Positions 42,614-51,226 of a DNA stretch of 64,000 nt are shown one piece after another (position 1 is the stretch's first letter; every line of letters begins with the position of its first letter). Location: the NCBI RefSeq assembly GCF_003330725.1, contig NZ_CP030842.1, forward strand, positions 1-64,000, in the 5' to 3' direction. The stretch is from Acidisarcina polymorpha (lineage in GTDB: Bacteria > Acidobacteriota > Terriglobia > Terriglobales > Acidobacteriaceae). The notes beneath the pieces were generated by a model. It did no database searches, had not been told where the DNA came from, and saw only the letters and a list, made by a program, of their open reading frames with translations. Position numbers and translations under genes: made by a program.

Positions 42614-42964
42614 GTTCCAATCGCTGACGAAAGTTTACAGCCTAAAGATTTGTGTCTGAGGGTAAAGATTAGGAAGAAGCGCAGGTGTAACAGCGGTTCG
42701 CTGGAGGCGGGCTGATGTCCACTCTGGACTGTAGAGTCGTAGCTTGTGAAATGGTTAGACAGGTAGGGAGTCCTCACACCCGAGTGTAGTACTCCTTGCT
42801 GCATTAACGTCATCCTTTTGCACCTTCTTCGCACGAAGGAAATTCTACTTGTAATTTGTAAAGGGACGATGTGTTCAGGGCCATGGGCCCTGGTGGGGAC
42901 CGAGTCGTCATCGCGTATATCGAGGCGATGGATTTGTCCAAACTCGATCCAACGACTTCAAAGT
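42614..42964. other. Intergenic region, nothing identified
   Basis: No gene can be supported. The region ends in the hairpin that encloses the next start codon. Confidence 0.35.
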
Positions 42965-42995
42965 CTTATCCATCGAGAAACTCTCGATGGATAAG
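42965..42995. promoter_or_regulatory. Perfect 14-bp hairpin enclosing a start codon
   Basis: CTTATCCATCGAGA at 42965-42978 and TCTCGATGGATAAG at 42982-42995 are exact complements separated by AAC. The ATG of the 44-codon ORF (42987-42989) lies in the 3' arm. In RNA this would hide the start. Confidence 0.65.
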
Positions 42996-43121
42996 AAGAC
43001 GTTGGAGAAGATGCACGCGAAAGATTGCATGGCTCATGACAAATTGAAGGAAGACATCGAGGGTTTTCGAAGGCCTTTGGAGGAATTAGAACAGCTCCTT
43101 GCTAAACGCCTCAGTGAGTGA
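42987..43121 (+). CDS. Small coiled-coil hypothetical ORF
   Basis: This 44-residue frame (MDKKTLEKMHAKDCMAHDKL, then LEELEQLLAKRLSE) is strongly helical with a heptad-like Leu pattern. There is no ribosome site outside the hairpin. It could be a real small protein or the remains of a larger helical one. Confidence 0.4.
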   Translation: MDKKTLEKMHAKDCMAHDKLKEDIEGFRRPLEELEQLLAKRLSE

Positions 43122-43236
43122 CGAATTCGCCCCGTCGCATCGGCCCACGAAGCTCATTTTTCGAGCAGTCTACACTGCTGATGAGGCCGATTGCCATTTC
43201 GATTGGGAGCGATCAATGTAGCCGGAGGGGAAGCAG

Positions 43237-43695
43237 ATGGCCGATGAAGCCGATCTTGTAAAACGTATCGAGGAGACGCTGCGCGCTGTCATCGATACAC
43301 TCATCGATGGCGAAGAAGGATTTCGCCTGCTAGGTCAAGCTCTTAAAGATGACAGCCTTAAAGCTTTATTTCTTGCTGAGGCCGAGACACGGGCGGATTT
43401 CCACCGAACGCTGGAGGAGGCGCTTCATCAAATCGGCGTGGCGGATGCGACTGAAACCGGGACTGTAATTGGAATGATCCACAGAAGCTGGGGCGACATC
43501 AAGGCAAAGCTCGGAAGCACCGATCGAGACCTGCTGGAGACCGCCTGCCAAGGCGAGGAGTCTGCGCTACAAAGCTATAAGCTCGCGCTTGAAAAGGAGC
43601 TTCTCATGCCGATCCGTCAAGTCCTGATAAAACAGCAATCACACGTCGGGGAAACATTGAAATATCTCCAGCTAGCTGCGGAAGGCGTTGTTTAG
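43237..43695 (+). CDS. PA2169-type four-helix bundle (DUF2383)
   Basis: The start has GGAGGGGAAGCAG just upstream. The 152-residue protein contains RAVIDTLIDGEEGFRLLGQA, FLAEAETRADFHRTLEEALH, and GEESALQSYKLALEKE, the pattern of the DUF2383/PA2169 ferritin-like family. The conserved Glu and His residues of a possible metal site are present (DGEEGF, E-E-S). Cytoplasmic. The function is unknown; relatives are stress-linked, like the YciE-type protein at 16.1 kb. It stands alone; the relic IS follows 19 bp after it. Confidence 0.82.
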   Translation: MADEADLVKRIEETLRAVIDTLIDGEEGFRLLGQALKDDSLKALFLAEAETRADFHRTLEEALHQIGVADATETGTVIGMIHRSWGDIKAKLGSTDRDLLETACQGEESALQSYKLALEKELLMPIRQVLIKQQSHVGETLKYLQLAAEGVV

Positions 43696-43713
43696 CTTTC
43701 CGGGCTTTCATTT

Positions 43714-43965
43714 GGTGCTGTCGCAGTAGGACGATTTGCTATTCTTTGCACTGACTGCGAGGAGTTGGCGAGCGATGAGACAGGCATTGAATCCATTGAT
43801 GGCGAAGGTGTTAAAGCGCTTGCACTATCCCTTGGATGTGATCCTGCTTTGTGTCCGCTGGTACAGCGTATCTGTTGAGTCTTCGGCATCTGGAAGAGAT
43901 GATGGCCGATCGCGGGATCTCTGTCGATCACTCGACGGTACACCGCAGGGCGATCAAGTCATTGT
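43714..43965 (+). mobile_element. IS6-family relic (5' part only)
   Basis: GGTGCTGTCGCAGTAGGA at 43714 matches the end of the element at 26225 (GGTTCTGTCGCAATAAGG on its minus strand). The first 65 residues of a related transposase follow: LKRLHYPLDVILLCVRWYS, then in a second frame SLRHLEEMMADRGISVDHST. A short deletion at about 43869 shifts the frame. The remaining two-thirds of the element are gone. Confidence 0.8.
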
Positions 43966-44381
43966 GCTTAGACTTTGAGGAAGGCGTCGAGAAATTGAAG
44001 ATGGAGGAGCTCCACGCCGCAGAGTCCGACGGATTCCACCTGAAGGCCGGAGACCTTCTCTTAAAGAAGGAAGGCGAATATGGGAACCCAAAAGTTAAGG
44101 TCTATATGATTTCAAAGCTGGTATTTCGTCCAGACCAATCACCCATAATATACGGGAGACAGCGCTTAAAGGACGGGATATCCTTCCACTCGACGCAGAC
44201 AGTCCTGTGTTTCCGCGCCGACGAGGTACCGACGGCAATCGGGCATGTTGATTACTGGCAGCAGCTTGCCCAGGCGACACCTCAGATTCACCGAGGCAGC
44301 TGGATCAAGCCCGCAGTAGCACGTTCGCCCTACCTGGTGTACAAGCCTCTTCCACAGATGAGTAATTCAGCTCAGCGATAA
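43851..44381 (+). CDS. Uncharacterised protein fused to IS6 remnant (family A, copy 2)
   Basis: The frame has 176 residues. The first 40 are IS-derived (LEEMMADRGISVDHSTVHRR). From EGVEKLKMEELHAAESDG on it is homologous to the product of 26236-26538: FHLKAGDLLLKKEGEYGNPK, VKVYMISKLVF, GISFHSTQTVLCF and IGHVDYWQQ. The C-terminal 40 residues (RGSWIKPAVARSPYLVYKPL) have no counterpart there. The native start is lost, probably removed at the IS junction. Function unknown. Confidence 0.5.
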   Translation: MSAGTAYLLSLRHLEEMMADRGISVDHSTVHRRAIKSLCLDFEEGVEKLKMEELHAAESDGFHLKAGDLLLKKEGEYGNPKVKVYMISKLVFRPDQSPIIYGRQRLKDGISFHSTQTVLCFRADEVPTAIGHVDYWQQLAQATPQIHRGSWIKPAVARSPYLVYKPLPQMSNSAQR

Positions 44382-44917
44382 CGGTATGTGGTGTCGAGGC
44401 TGCCAATGTCGAACCACGCCAAGCATCTCTACGTGTGCGAAGTGGCAAAGTTTCTTGTCTCGGATCCATCCTAAGCGCGCCCTGAAGTCCGCATGACTTC
44501 TTCACCTTCGCAAGCTCGGCAGGCAGGGGAAGGTCGGGATCGCCCGAGCCGAAGAAGACCGCCGTTCCTCCAAGACCGCCGTCATAGTTCATCTCCATCC
44601 CAGAGGTCCTGGGTAAGCCTGGGTTACGTGTCAACGTACCCAGACTTGTTCCAGGTAGAGCTGCTTCCTGACTTGAATTGGCTAGTCTTGTCCGGTCAAA
44701 GTCGGTCAGGGGCGGGAAAAGTTCGGTACTGTCCCAGAAACATGTTGAGAGGGTAAAGAACATTCAATCATGGCGCTTGGCTTGGCCTCGTCCGCCCTTG
44801 TCACTATAAATCCGCTTCAGGGTTTACTCGTGCAAACTCCACTCCATAGCTGCTCACCGAGCGTGTCTGGAGCCACGACGCTCCACTCTCCACCTGAGCC
44901 GGAATAACTTATGGGAT
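44382..44917. other. Gene-poor stretch upstream of an IS
   Basis: No gene can be supported; the frames seen on both strands overlap and are of poor composition. The stretch ends at the left terminal repeat of the following element. Confidence 0.35.
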
Positions 44918-45660
44918 GGCATCGTCAACTTAATGGGTGTGAGAAGCTGAGGTGGTGAGCAGCGCCGAGCGGTATCATCGTCATCGTTTTCCGATCGAAG
45001 TAGTGGAGCACTGCGTCTGGCTGTATTACCGCTTCTGCCTGAGCTACCGCAATATCGAAGAGATGATGGCTGTTCGCGGTGTTCGAGTGACGTATGAGAC
45101 GGTTCGGGAATGGTGCCGGAAGTTTGGCGCCCTCTATGCGGCGCAGCTTCGAAAGAGTCGCCCTCGCATCGGTTCAAAGTGGTATCTGGATGAAGTCTTC
45201 CTCAAAATGAACGGCGTTCAGCATTATCTATGGCGGGGTGTGGATCAGAACGGCGTCACTATCGACATCCTGGTACAGCCGAAGCGGGATCGCTGGGCCG
45301 CACTGCGCTTCTTTCGCAAGCTACTGCACTCCGCAGGAGGTGTTCCCCGCGTCATCGTCACGGACAAACTTCGAAGCTATGCTGCAGCGAAAAAGCTAAT
45401 CTTCCTGAGATAGAACACCGGCAGAGCCGCTATCTGAACAATCGGTGTGAGAACTCCCATCAGCCCACACGCACACGAGAAAGACAGATGAAACGCTTCC
45501 AGAACCCTGAACAGGCACAACGTTTTCTTTCCAGCTTCGAATCGATCAACGCTCTATTCCGCCTTCGCCGACATTTACTCTCAGCAGCTAGCTATCGACG
45601 TCGCCTCACCCATGCACTTCAACTCTGGCGTGCTACCGTCCTTGCCGTTGTAAGACTCGG
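44918..45660 (+). mobile_element. IS6-family element with left end only
   Basis: The left terminal repeat GGCATCGTCAACTTAATGGG is at 44918-44937. No matching right end was found after the transposase. A lone copy of the same end lies at 27465-27484. The right border given here is the approximate end of transposase homology. Confidence 0.6.
44952..45660 (+). pseudogene. IS6-family transposase, frameshifted
   Basis: The first frame (GTG at 44952) reads RFPIEVVEHCVWLYYRFCLS, IEEMMAVRGVRVTYETVREW, SKWYLDEVFLKMNGVQHYLW (first catalytic Asp) and VPRVIVTDKLRSYAAAKK (second Asp), then stops at 45413. The remaining third, with EHRQSRYLNNRCENSHQPTR (catalytic Glu) and RFLSSFESINALFRLRRHLL, is in another frame. 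One base missing in an A5 run at 45390-45394 accounts for it. It is of a different subgroup from the element at 25.4 kb. Confidence 0.85.
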
Positions 45661-46110
45661 CACCCCCACGACAAATAATTCCACAAAGAAGCAACGCAGT
45701 ATTGTCATACCGACATCGGTCGCCCAGTCCTCTTCGCAGACGCTGACCGAACGATCTCGATCAAATCTACAACTTTCGTGGTAAAGACAGTTTTGCGGTT
45801 GTCGAATATAAGTGTGGTCATGCGTTAGCCCTTTGTACCTCGCACGGAACACCAATGGTACGCTAAGTTGCTCTCCAGGTTCGTCAGATTACCGGCAGCG
45901 TGACAGATCTCGCTGCTAGGCCTCACGCGATCACTGCACCAACGATTCACCTGACTCCGCCCTCAACACGGTCGGCATTGTTTGGTCGTTGGGATAGGGA
46001 CACGAAATGACCTGCCAATCCTCCCCATCCTTAACCCTAACCTTTGGCGAAAGCAACCAGCAGCCGTTTCCGAAAGATGACGGCACTCCCTCATCCCAAG
46101 AGGAGCAACC
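45661..46110. other. Intergenic region
   Basis: No gene seen. It contains the recurrent TAAGTGTGGTCA (45809-45820). The downstream part must hold the promoter of the SBBP gene, whose ribosome site is AAGAGGAGCAACC. Confidence 0.4.
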
Positions 46111-49100
46111 ATGAAGAGCTTCCTGCCCGTCGCACTTTCCTTATTGGCCATGAGCCCAATGGTCGTCAATGCTCAAGAACTTAACCCCTCGGTCGCAGCC
46201 GCGAACCAGAACCTCGCGCCCTCGAAGCTTGTCTCTCCAATGAAGGCCGTGTCGCCCGCGATCACAGCCGCATACGGCAAGCTGCCGCTAAGCTTTGAAG
46301 CGAACCAAGGCCAGAGCGATCCGCAGGTGAAGTTCCTCTCCCGCGGACAAGGCTATTCACTTTTCCTAACCGACACCTCCGCAGTGTTATCGCTTTCGAA
46401 GGGCATACCTTCGCAGCCGAAGACCAGTGCAATGGCCGGCAACGCTGCTCATCAAAGACCCGCCAAGATCAAGACGGATGTCGTGCGCATGGAGCTTGCT
46501 GGCGCAGCGCGCGGCATGCAGGTGAGCGGGGCCGACCCTCTGCCCGGCAAAGCCAACTACTTACTCGGCAAAGACTCATCGCAGTGGCACTCGAATGTGC
46601 CCACTTATGCCAAGGTGAAGTACAGCAACGTCTATCCCGGCATTGACCTGGTTTATTACGGCAACCAGCGGCAGTTGGAGTATGACTTCGTCGTCGCGCC
46701 CAATGCCGACCCGAATCAGGCACGGCTGCACTTCGCCGGAGCCGGCAAACTAAAGCTGAATAGCGGCGGCGACCTTGAAATCATCGTCGAGGACGGCGAA
46801 ATAGCCTTCCATAAACCGGTCATCTATCAGATGAAGGATGGGGAGCGTCAGCCGGTTGAAGGCAGCTTCCAGCTGATGGCGAAGAACAGTGTAGGGTTCC
46901 GGTTAGCGAGCTATGACCATAGCCGAGAGTTGGTGGTGGATCCGATTTTGGCCTACTCCACCTACTTGGGCGGAACTGGCAATCCGAATCTCGCATACGA
47001 CTCTGTCGCGGGCGTTGGTGTAGACGCGGCTGGCAATGCGTACATAGCAGGTTATACGATCTCCACTGACTTCCCGGTGACCACCGGCGCTATTTCTTCT
47101 AATCCGGATCACCACTCATCGGCCCCACGTGGCTACGTGACTGAGTTCGACCCGACGCTCTCCACTTTGGTCTACTCCACCTACTTTGGTGGGGACCAGA
47201 CTCACCCAGGTGGAGGAGACACTTACCCAGCTGCACTCTTTGTAGACGGCAGCGGCGCCGTCTATCTCACCGGCATGACCTATAACTCCCACTTTCCCGC
47301 TACCCGCGGACCTTTCGGGGTCATCAACAGCCAGGAGAATGCATTCGTCACCAAACTGGCCCCGGGCGGGTCGGCGCTGGTGTATTCCTTCCTCATTGCA
47401 AGCTCTCTTCCGGGCCCAACAGCGATCACCGTCGACCGCTACGGAAGCGCATACTTAACCGGAGGCGTCAACGCTTTTTATGATCCGCAAGCGAACGGCA
47501 CCTACCCGACGCCCCCCGGAGCTTACCAGGCATCAAGCACAGCCACGGTAGACACCGGCTATGCCTTTGTCACCAAGATAAATCCCGAGGGAACCGCCTT
47601 CGACTACTCGACTTACCTTGGCGGACCATCGATTCCTGACATCCTCCCCCCTCCGGAAACAACTGGGCTTGCCATCGCCGTTAACGACGCCGGCGAAGCC
47701 TATGTGGCTGGAAGAACGGGCTTCGTGAGTTTCCCCACCACTCCGGGCGCGTTCCAATCGGTCAATAAAACCACTGCAACGTCCGGTGGGTCGAATGGGT
47801 TTATTGCCAAGCTGAATGCTGCCGGTAGCGGACTCATCTATTCGACCTACCTGGGAGGCGCCTCCTCCGCGGGCCCGTACTATGGCGACGAAATCACCTC
47901 CATCGCGCTGGACCACGAAGGCGAAGCCTATGTCGCCGGTCAAGCGTCATCGCTCGACTTTCCGACGACCGCCGGCGCTTATCAGAGGGACACAAGTGGA
48001 CCCCAGTTCTACGCCGGCTTCATCAGCAAGATGAATCCGACCGGTACTGCTCTGGTGTACTCCACTTACCTAGGGGGAACGACCATCCAGGATGTTGCCC
48101 CTCAGCAGGGCACGACCATTGCTGGTCTGGCCATCGACGAATCGAAACATGTATTCATAACTGGGGCAACCTCGTCCAATAACTTTCCTGTGACCCCAGA
48201 TGCCTTTCAGAGGACGACCAACGTCCTACCGGGCTCCTGGGACGCGAATAACGCGTTCTTCGCCGAGCTAAATGCCACCGGGTCGTCCCTGCTCTACTCC
48301 ACTTATCTCGGCGGGCACCCTCCCCCACAGGACGTACCGTCGGGTGACGCTGCAGCCGGCATCGCCCTCGACGGTAGCGGACATGCTTTTATCGTGGGCC
48401 TGGCATCTTCCGTGGACTTCCCCGTCACCTCGAAGGCGCATCAGCAAGAGAATAATGCTGGAGAAACTCTTCACTATGCCGGCCAGGTCAACGATTTTGT
48501 AACCAGGTTCGATCTCGGGGCAATGCCAGCCGCTTCCGCGACTCTCACCGGGGTCTACGTCGACGACGGTAGCTTTCAATACGAAGGAGGGCTGCCCCTG
48601 ACGTTCACTGCCGTGGTTAGGCCCTACGATGGGTACAGTATTCCGACCGGAACGGTAGACTTCATGGTCGATGGGGTGATGGTGAAGAGCGTTCCGCTAG
48701 GATTTGGCGGCTTTGCCGTGTACAACGAAAATGACCTGAGCCTAGTTACCCATATCGTCACAGCGAGATATGAGGGAAGCGCCCTGAATGACCCATCCAC
48801 TAGCGATCTCACGACAGTGAGTGTCGATGGCGGCGCGGCGCCCCCCACCTATCCTCAGCCTGGAGGCACCTACAACCGCCCGGTAAAGGTGGCAATTGAA
48901 AGCGCCACTTCGGAGGCCACTATCCACTACACAACCGACGGAACCTTTCCGACCGTGGCCTCGGCGAAGTACGTCGGGCCGATCACCATCTCCGCCACCA
49001 GGACTGTTCACGCTATTGCGGTGAAGAGCGGTTTCACCAGCGCGTCTACGGCCGCGATCTATACCATCGTTCCGTCCGCCATCCCCACCAAGACTGCAAT

Positions 49101-49368
49101 TACCTCTGATGTGAACCCGTCTGCGTTCAACGAAAGGGTGACGTTTACTGCTAGGGTGACCGCATCTTCCGGAGCGACCCCGACGGGTACGGTGATGTTC
49201 AAGGATGGCAGCCAACTGCTGGGCACGGCCCCACTGGTTAAGGGGGTAGCCAAATTCACCATCCCCACTTCCCTCACGTTATACGGACACACCATCTCGG
49301 CGCTCTATACCGGGAGCGCCACCAATGTCGAAAGCGGAGCGAGCCTCACCCAGGTAGTTGTTCCGTGA
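46111..49368 (+). CDS. Large secreted SBBP/Ig-repeat protein
   Basis: This is a 1085-residue protein with a signal peptide (FLPVALSLLAMSPMVVNAQ). The N-domain (YGKLPLSFEANQGQSDPQVK) is followed by about eight SBBP blades repeating the theme FATKLNPxGxALVYSTYLGG (LAPGGSALVYSFLI, LNAAGSGLIYSTYLGGASSA, AVNDAGEAYVAGRTGF). After residue 800 come an Ig-like domain, a chitobiase-type beta-domain (ATIHYTTDGTFPTVASAKYV) and a final Ig-like Big_3 domain (TPTGTVMFKDGSQLLGTAPL). Such proteins are exported to the surface; the role is probably adhesion or binding of a polymer. No anchor is visible. Confidence 0.88.
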   Translation: MKSFLPVALSLLAMSPMVVNAQELNPSVAAANQNLAPSKLVSPMKAVSPAITAAYGKLPLSFEANQGQSDPQVKFLSRGQGYSLFLTDTSAVLSLSKGIPSQPKTSAMAGNAAHQRPAKIKTDVVRMELAGAARGMQVSGADPLPGKANYLLGKDSSQWHSNVPTYAKVKYSNVYPGIDLVYYGNQRQLEYDFVVAPNADPNQARLHFAGAGKLKLNSGGDLEIIVEDGEIAFHKPVIYQMKDGERQPVEGSFQLMAKNSVGFRLASYDHSRELVVDPILAYSTYLGGTGNPNLAYDSVAGVGVDAAGNAYIAGYTISTDFPVTTGAISSNPDHHSSAPRGYVTEFDPTLSTLVYSTYFGGDQTHPGGGDTYPAALFVDGSGAVYLTGMTYNSHFPATRGPFGVINSQENAFVTKLAPGGSALVYSFLIASSLPGPTAITVDRYGSAYLTGGVNAFYDPQANGTYPTPPGAYQASSTATVDTGYAFVTKINPEGTAFDYSTYLGGPSIPDILPPPETTGLAIAVNDAGEAYVAGRTGFVSFPTTPGAFQSVNKTTATSGGSNGFIAKLNAAGSGLIYSTYLGGASSAGPYYGDEITSIALDHEGEAYVAGQASSLDFPTTAGAYQRDTSGPQFYAGFISKMNPTGTALVYSTYLGGTTIQDVAPQQGTTIAGLAIDESKHVFITGATSSNNFPVTPDAFQRTTNVLPGSWDANNAFFAELNATGSSLLYSTYLGGHPPPQDVPSGDAAAGIALDGSGHAFIVGLASSVDFPVTSKAHQQENNAGETLHYAGQVNDFVTRFDLGAMPAASATLTGVYVDDGSFQYEGGLPLTFTAVVRPYDGYSIPTGTVDFMVDGVMVKSVPLGFGGFAVYNENDLSLVTHIVTARYEGSALNDPSTSDLTTVSVDGGAAPPTYPQPGGTYNRPVKVAIESATSEATIHYTTDGTFPTVASAKYVGPITISATRTVHAIAVKSGFTSASTAAIYTIVPSAIPTKTAITSDVNPSAFNERVTFTARVTASSGATPTGTVMFKDGSQLLGTAPLVKGVAKFTIPTSLTLYGHTISALYTGSATNVESGASLTQVVVP

Positions 49369-49654
49369 CCCGTCGGAGGAAAAGATGGCGATGGAACCGC
49401 CTTGGAAAACGCTGCGCGTTTCCCACTTTCCCTCCGCACGGCTGCGGCTGGGTTTTCTCTGAAAAGAGATCCGTCTTCAAGCCTGTTGCCCGGCGCCCGT
49501 CCCGATCCAGAACCACTTCGCGCAACCCGCCGTAATACTCTTCGTCCTGGCGTTTCATCGAGTAGCATGACGAGCATAGTCCGAGAGCGAGGATCTCCGA
49601 GCGCCCACATGGACAGAAGATTCCTCGCTGTTTCATGGGCCGCTTATGCTTCAT
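49346..49654 (-). pseudogene. HNH-endonuclease-type gene, N-terminal remnant
   Basis: The start (ATG 49652-49654) overlaps the resolvase stop (ATGA). The first 50 residues (KQRGIFCPCGRSEILALGLC, then SSCYSMKRQDEEYYGGLREV, VLDRDG) match the Cys-rich lead-in of an HNH family common in Acidobacteria, in which RDGxxCRVC and the catalytic His follow. Here the frame departs into unrelated sequence after RDGRR. The nuclease core is missing. Confidence 0.6.
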
Positions 49655-50046
49655 GCTTCCCTGCCCCGACCGAAGTACATATAGACCGTGTTTCTTGACA
49701 CTCCCAGCTCTTTCGCGAGCTTCGTCTTCGACTCGCCCGCCGAGATTCGGTGGAGAAGAACGGTGGCCTGTGCCGCCGTCAGGATCCTCTTGCGGCCATG
49801 GTAAGCACCTCGTTTCTTTGCGAGGACGATCCCCTCTCTCTGGCGCTCCTTGATCAGCTCCCTTTCAAACTCCGCAATCGCGCCCATCACGCTCAGGAGC
49901 AGGTTCGCCATCGGGGAGTCTTCCCCCGTGAATGTCAGGCTCTCCTTCACAAAGCAAACCTTGACGCCCTTGGCGGTTAGCTTTTTCACAAGCAGCCGCA
50001 GATCATCAAGGTTCCGAGCAAGCCTGTCCATCGAGTGACAGAAAAC
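49651..50046 (-). CDS. Serine recombinase, N-terminus removed by IS
   Basis: This 126-residue frame (first ATG at 50031) has HSMDRLARNLDDLRLLVKKL, SPMANLLLSVMGAIAEFERE, LIKERQREGIVLAKKRGAYH and an HTH end (AGESKTKLAKELGVSRNTVY). It is the second two-thirds of a Hin/Tn3-type resolvase. The catalytic Ser region is cut off exactly at the IS end at 50046/50047, where the native frame still reads VFCHSMDRLARN. It should be inactive as a recombinase but keeps its DNA-binding HTH. Confidence 0.8.
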   Translation of the reverse strand, partial: VFCHSMDRLARNLDDLRLLVKKLTAKGVKVCFVKESLTFTGEDSPMANLLLSVMGAIAEFERELIKERQREGIVLAKKRGAYHGRKRILTAAQATVLLHRISAGESKTKLAKELGVSRNTVYMYFGRGREA

Positions 50047-50937
50047 GGCTCTTTTGCAAGATTGAAGTCATGGGCGGAAAGAGTCTGAGGCGTTTTCACA
50101 TCCGTAGGTCAAGCAGTTTGAACTAGAAGTCTTTCATCGATGAGCGCTACCGCCTCTGCAAGAGCACAAGGGCCAATGCCGAAAGCGCGTTCGACGATGC
50201 GTGCCTCACCCAAGATGTCACGCGTGAGATTGAAGACTGCCGCCTGACCCTTCCGTAAAGCACGCATCACCTCAAAACCTTTGATCGTCGCATAGGCAGT
50301 CTTCAGCGTCTTGAAGCCCCGCACTGGACGGATGAGTTGTTTCAGCTTGCCATGATCGGCCTCGATGACGTTGTTCAAGTACTTGACCTGTCGATGCATC
50401 GTTGTCTGGGGACATTTGCCTTCGGCCTTCAGTTCTGCAATCGCAATACCATAGGCCGGCGCTTTATCCGTGTTGATGACCTCCGGCTTCTCCAAGCCCT
50501 TCAAGCTGCGTAATGCCTTGCCAAGGAAGCGTTTTGCCGCTTGGGCGTTCCGTGTTGGGGAGAGATAGAAGTCGATCGTCTCCCCATGCTTGCCGAGCGC
50601 CCGGTATAGGTAGGTCCATCGACCGCGAACTTTTACGTACGTTTCGTCGACTCGCCAGCTCGTCGATTGCGGGCGTCGCCACTGCCAGCGCAGCCGCTTC
50701 TCCATCTCAGGCGCATATCTTTGAACCCAGCGGTAGATCGTGGAATGATCAACGCTCACGCCGCGTTCGCCCATCATCTGCTTGATATCCCGATAACTGA
50801 TGCCATAGCGACAGTACCAACGCACCGCCCAAAGGATGACCGCTCCTTCAAATTGACGCCATTTGAAATCTGACATGTCTCGCTCCGCTCGCCTTCAGCT
50901 CATTCTCACGACACATCCCCAACTTTGCAACAGAGCC
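50047..50937 (-). mobile_element. IS6-family insertion sequence, about 891 bp
   Basis: Ends: GGCTCTTTTGCAAGATTGAAG at 50047 on the plus strand and, on the minus strand, GGCTCTGTTGCAAAGTTGGG from 50937. The 14-bp core GGCTCTGTTGCAAA is the IS26 group end. The flanking 8-mers (CAGAAAAC, CATGGAAC) differ, so there is no target duplication. The element removed the 5' half of the resolvase. Confidence 0.85.
50109..50876 (-). CDS. IS6-family transposase (IS26-like)
   Basis: This is a 255-residue transposase: FEGAVILWAVRWYCRYGISY, MGERGVSVDHSTIYRWVQRY, then the DDE residues in SWRVDETYVKVRGRWTYLYR, VINTDKAPAYG and NVIEADHGKLKQLIRPVRGF. The gene looks intact. It is clearly different from the two other IS6-type transposases in this window, so three lineages are present. 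Confidence 0.92.
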   Translation of the reverse strand: MSDFKWRQFEGAVILWAVRWYCRYGISYRDIKQMMGERGVSVDHSTIYRWVQRYAPEMEKRLRWQWRRPQSTSWRVDETYVKVRGRWTYLYRALGKHGETIDFYLSPTRNAQAAKRFLGKALRSLKGLEKPEVINTDKAPAYGIAIAELKAEGKCPQTTMHRQVKYLNNVIEADHGKLKQLIRPVRGFKTLKTAYATIKGFEVMRALRKGQAAVFNLTRDILGEARIVERAFGIGPCALAEAVALIDERLLVQTA

Positions 50938-51226
50938 CATGGAACTCCGCGATCTCCTTTCAGACGCTGAATACTTAGGTCGCAACAAGAATCCACGCCA
51001 AAGCGCGAATCCGCTACGCTACGTCGCGTCGCCGGGTCTTAACGGAAACTCGAGGTGATTTGCAAGAGCTTGTAAACCTAACGGTGGAGTTCTGTGGCAC
51101 CGATAGTGGCCGGAGGATGAAGGATTTGGCGCACGCGAGCTGAGGCTCGTCCTCATCGGAGGCGATTACAGATGGGCTGGCGCGAGCTCTCGATGTCGAT
51201 CCCTCATAGCCGCCGCTACTCCGGCA

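Noticed and set aside
45388-45413. Programmed -1 frameshift in the IS6-type transposase
   Set aside because: The A5G run does not form a proper slippery heptamer in the zero frame, and IS6-family transposases are single-frame. Plain mutation is more likely.
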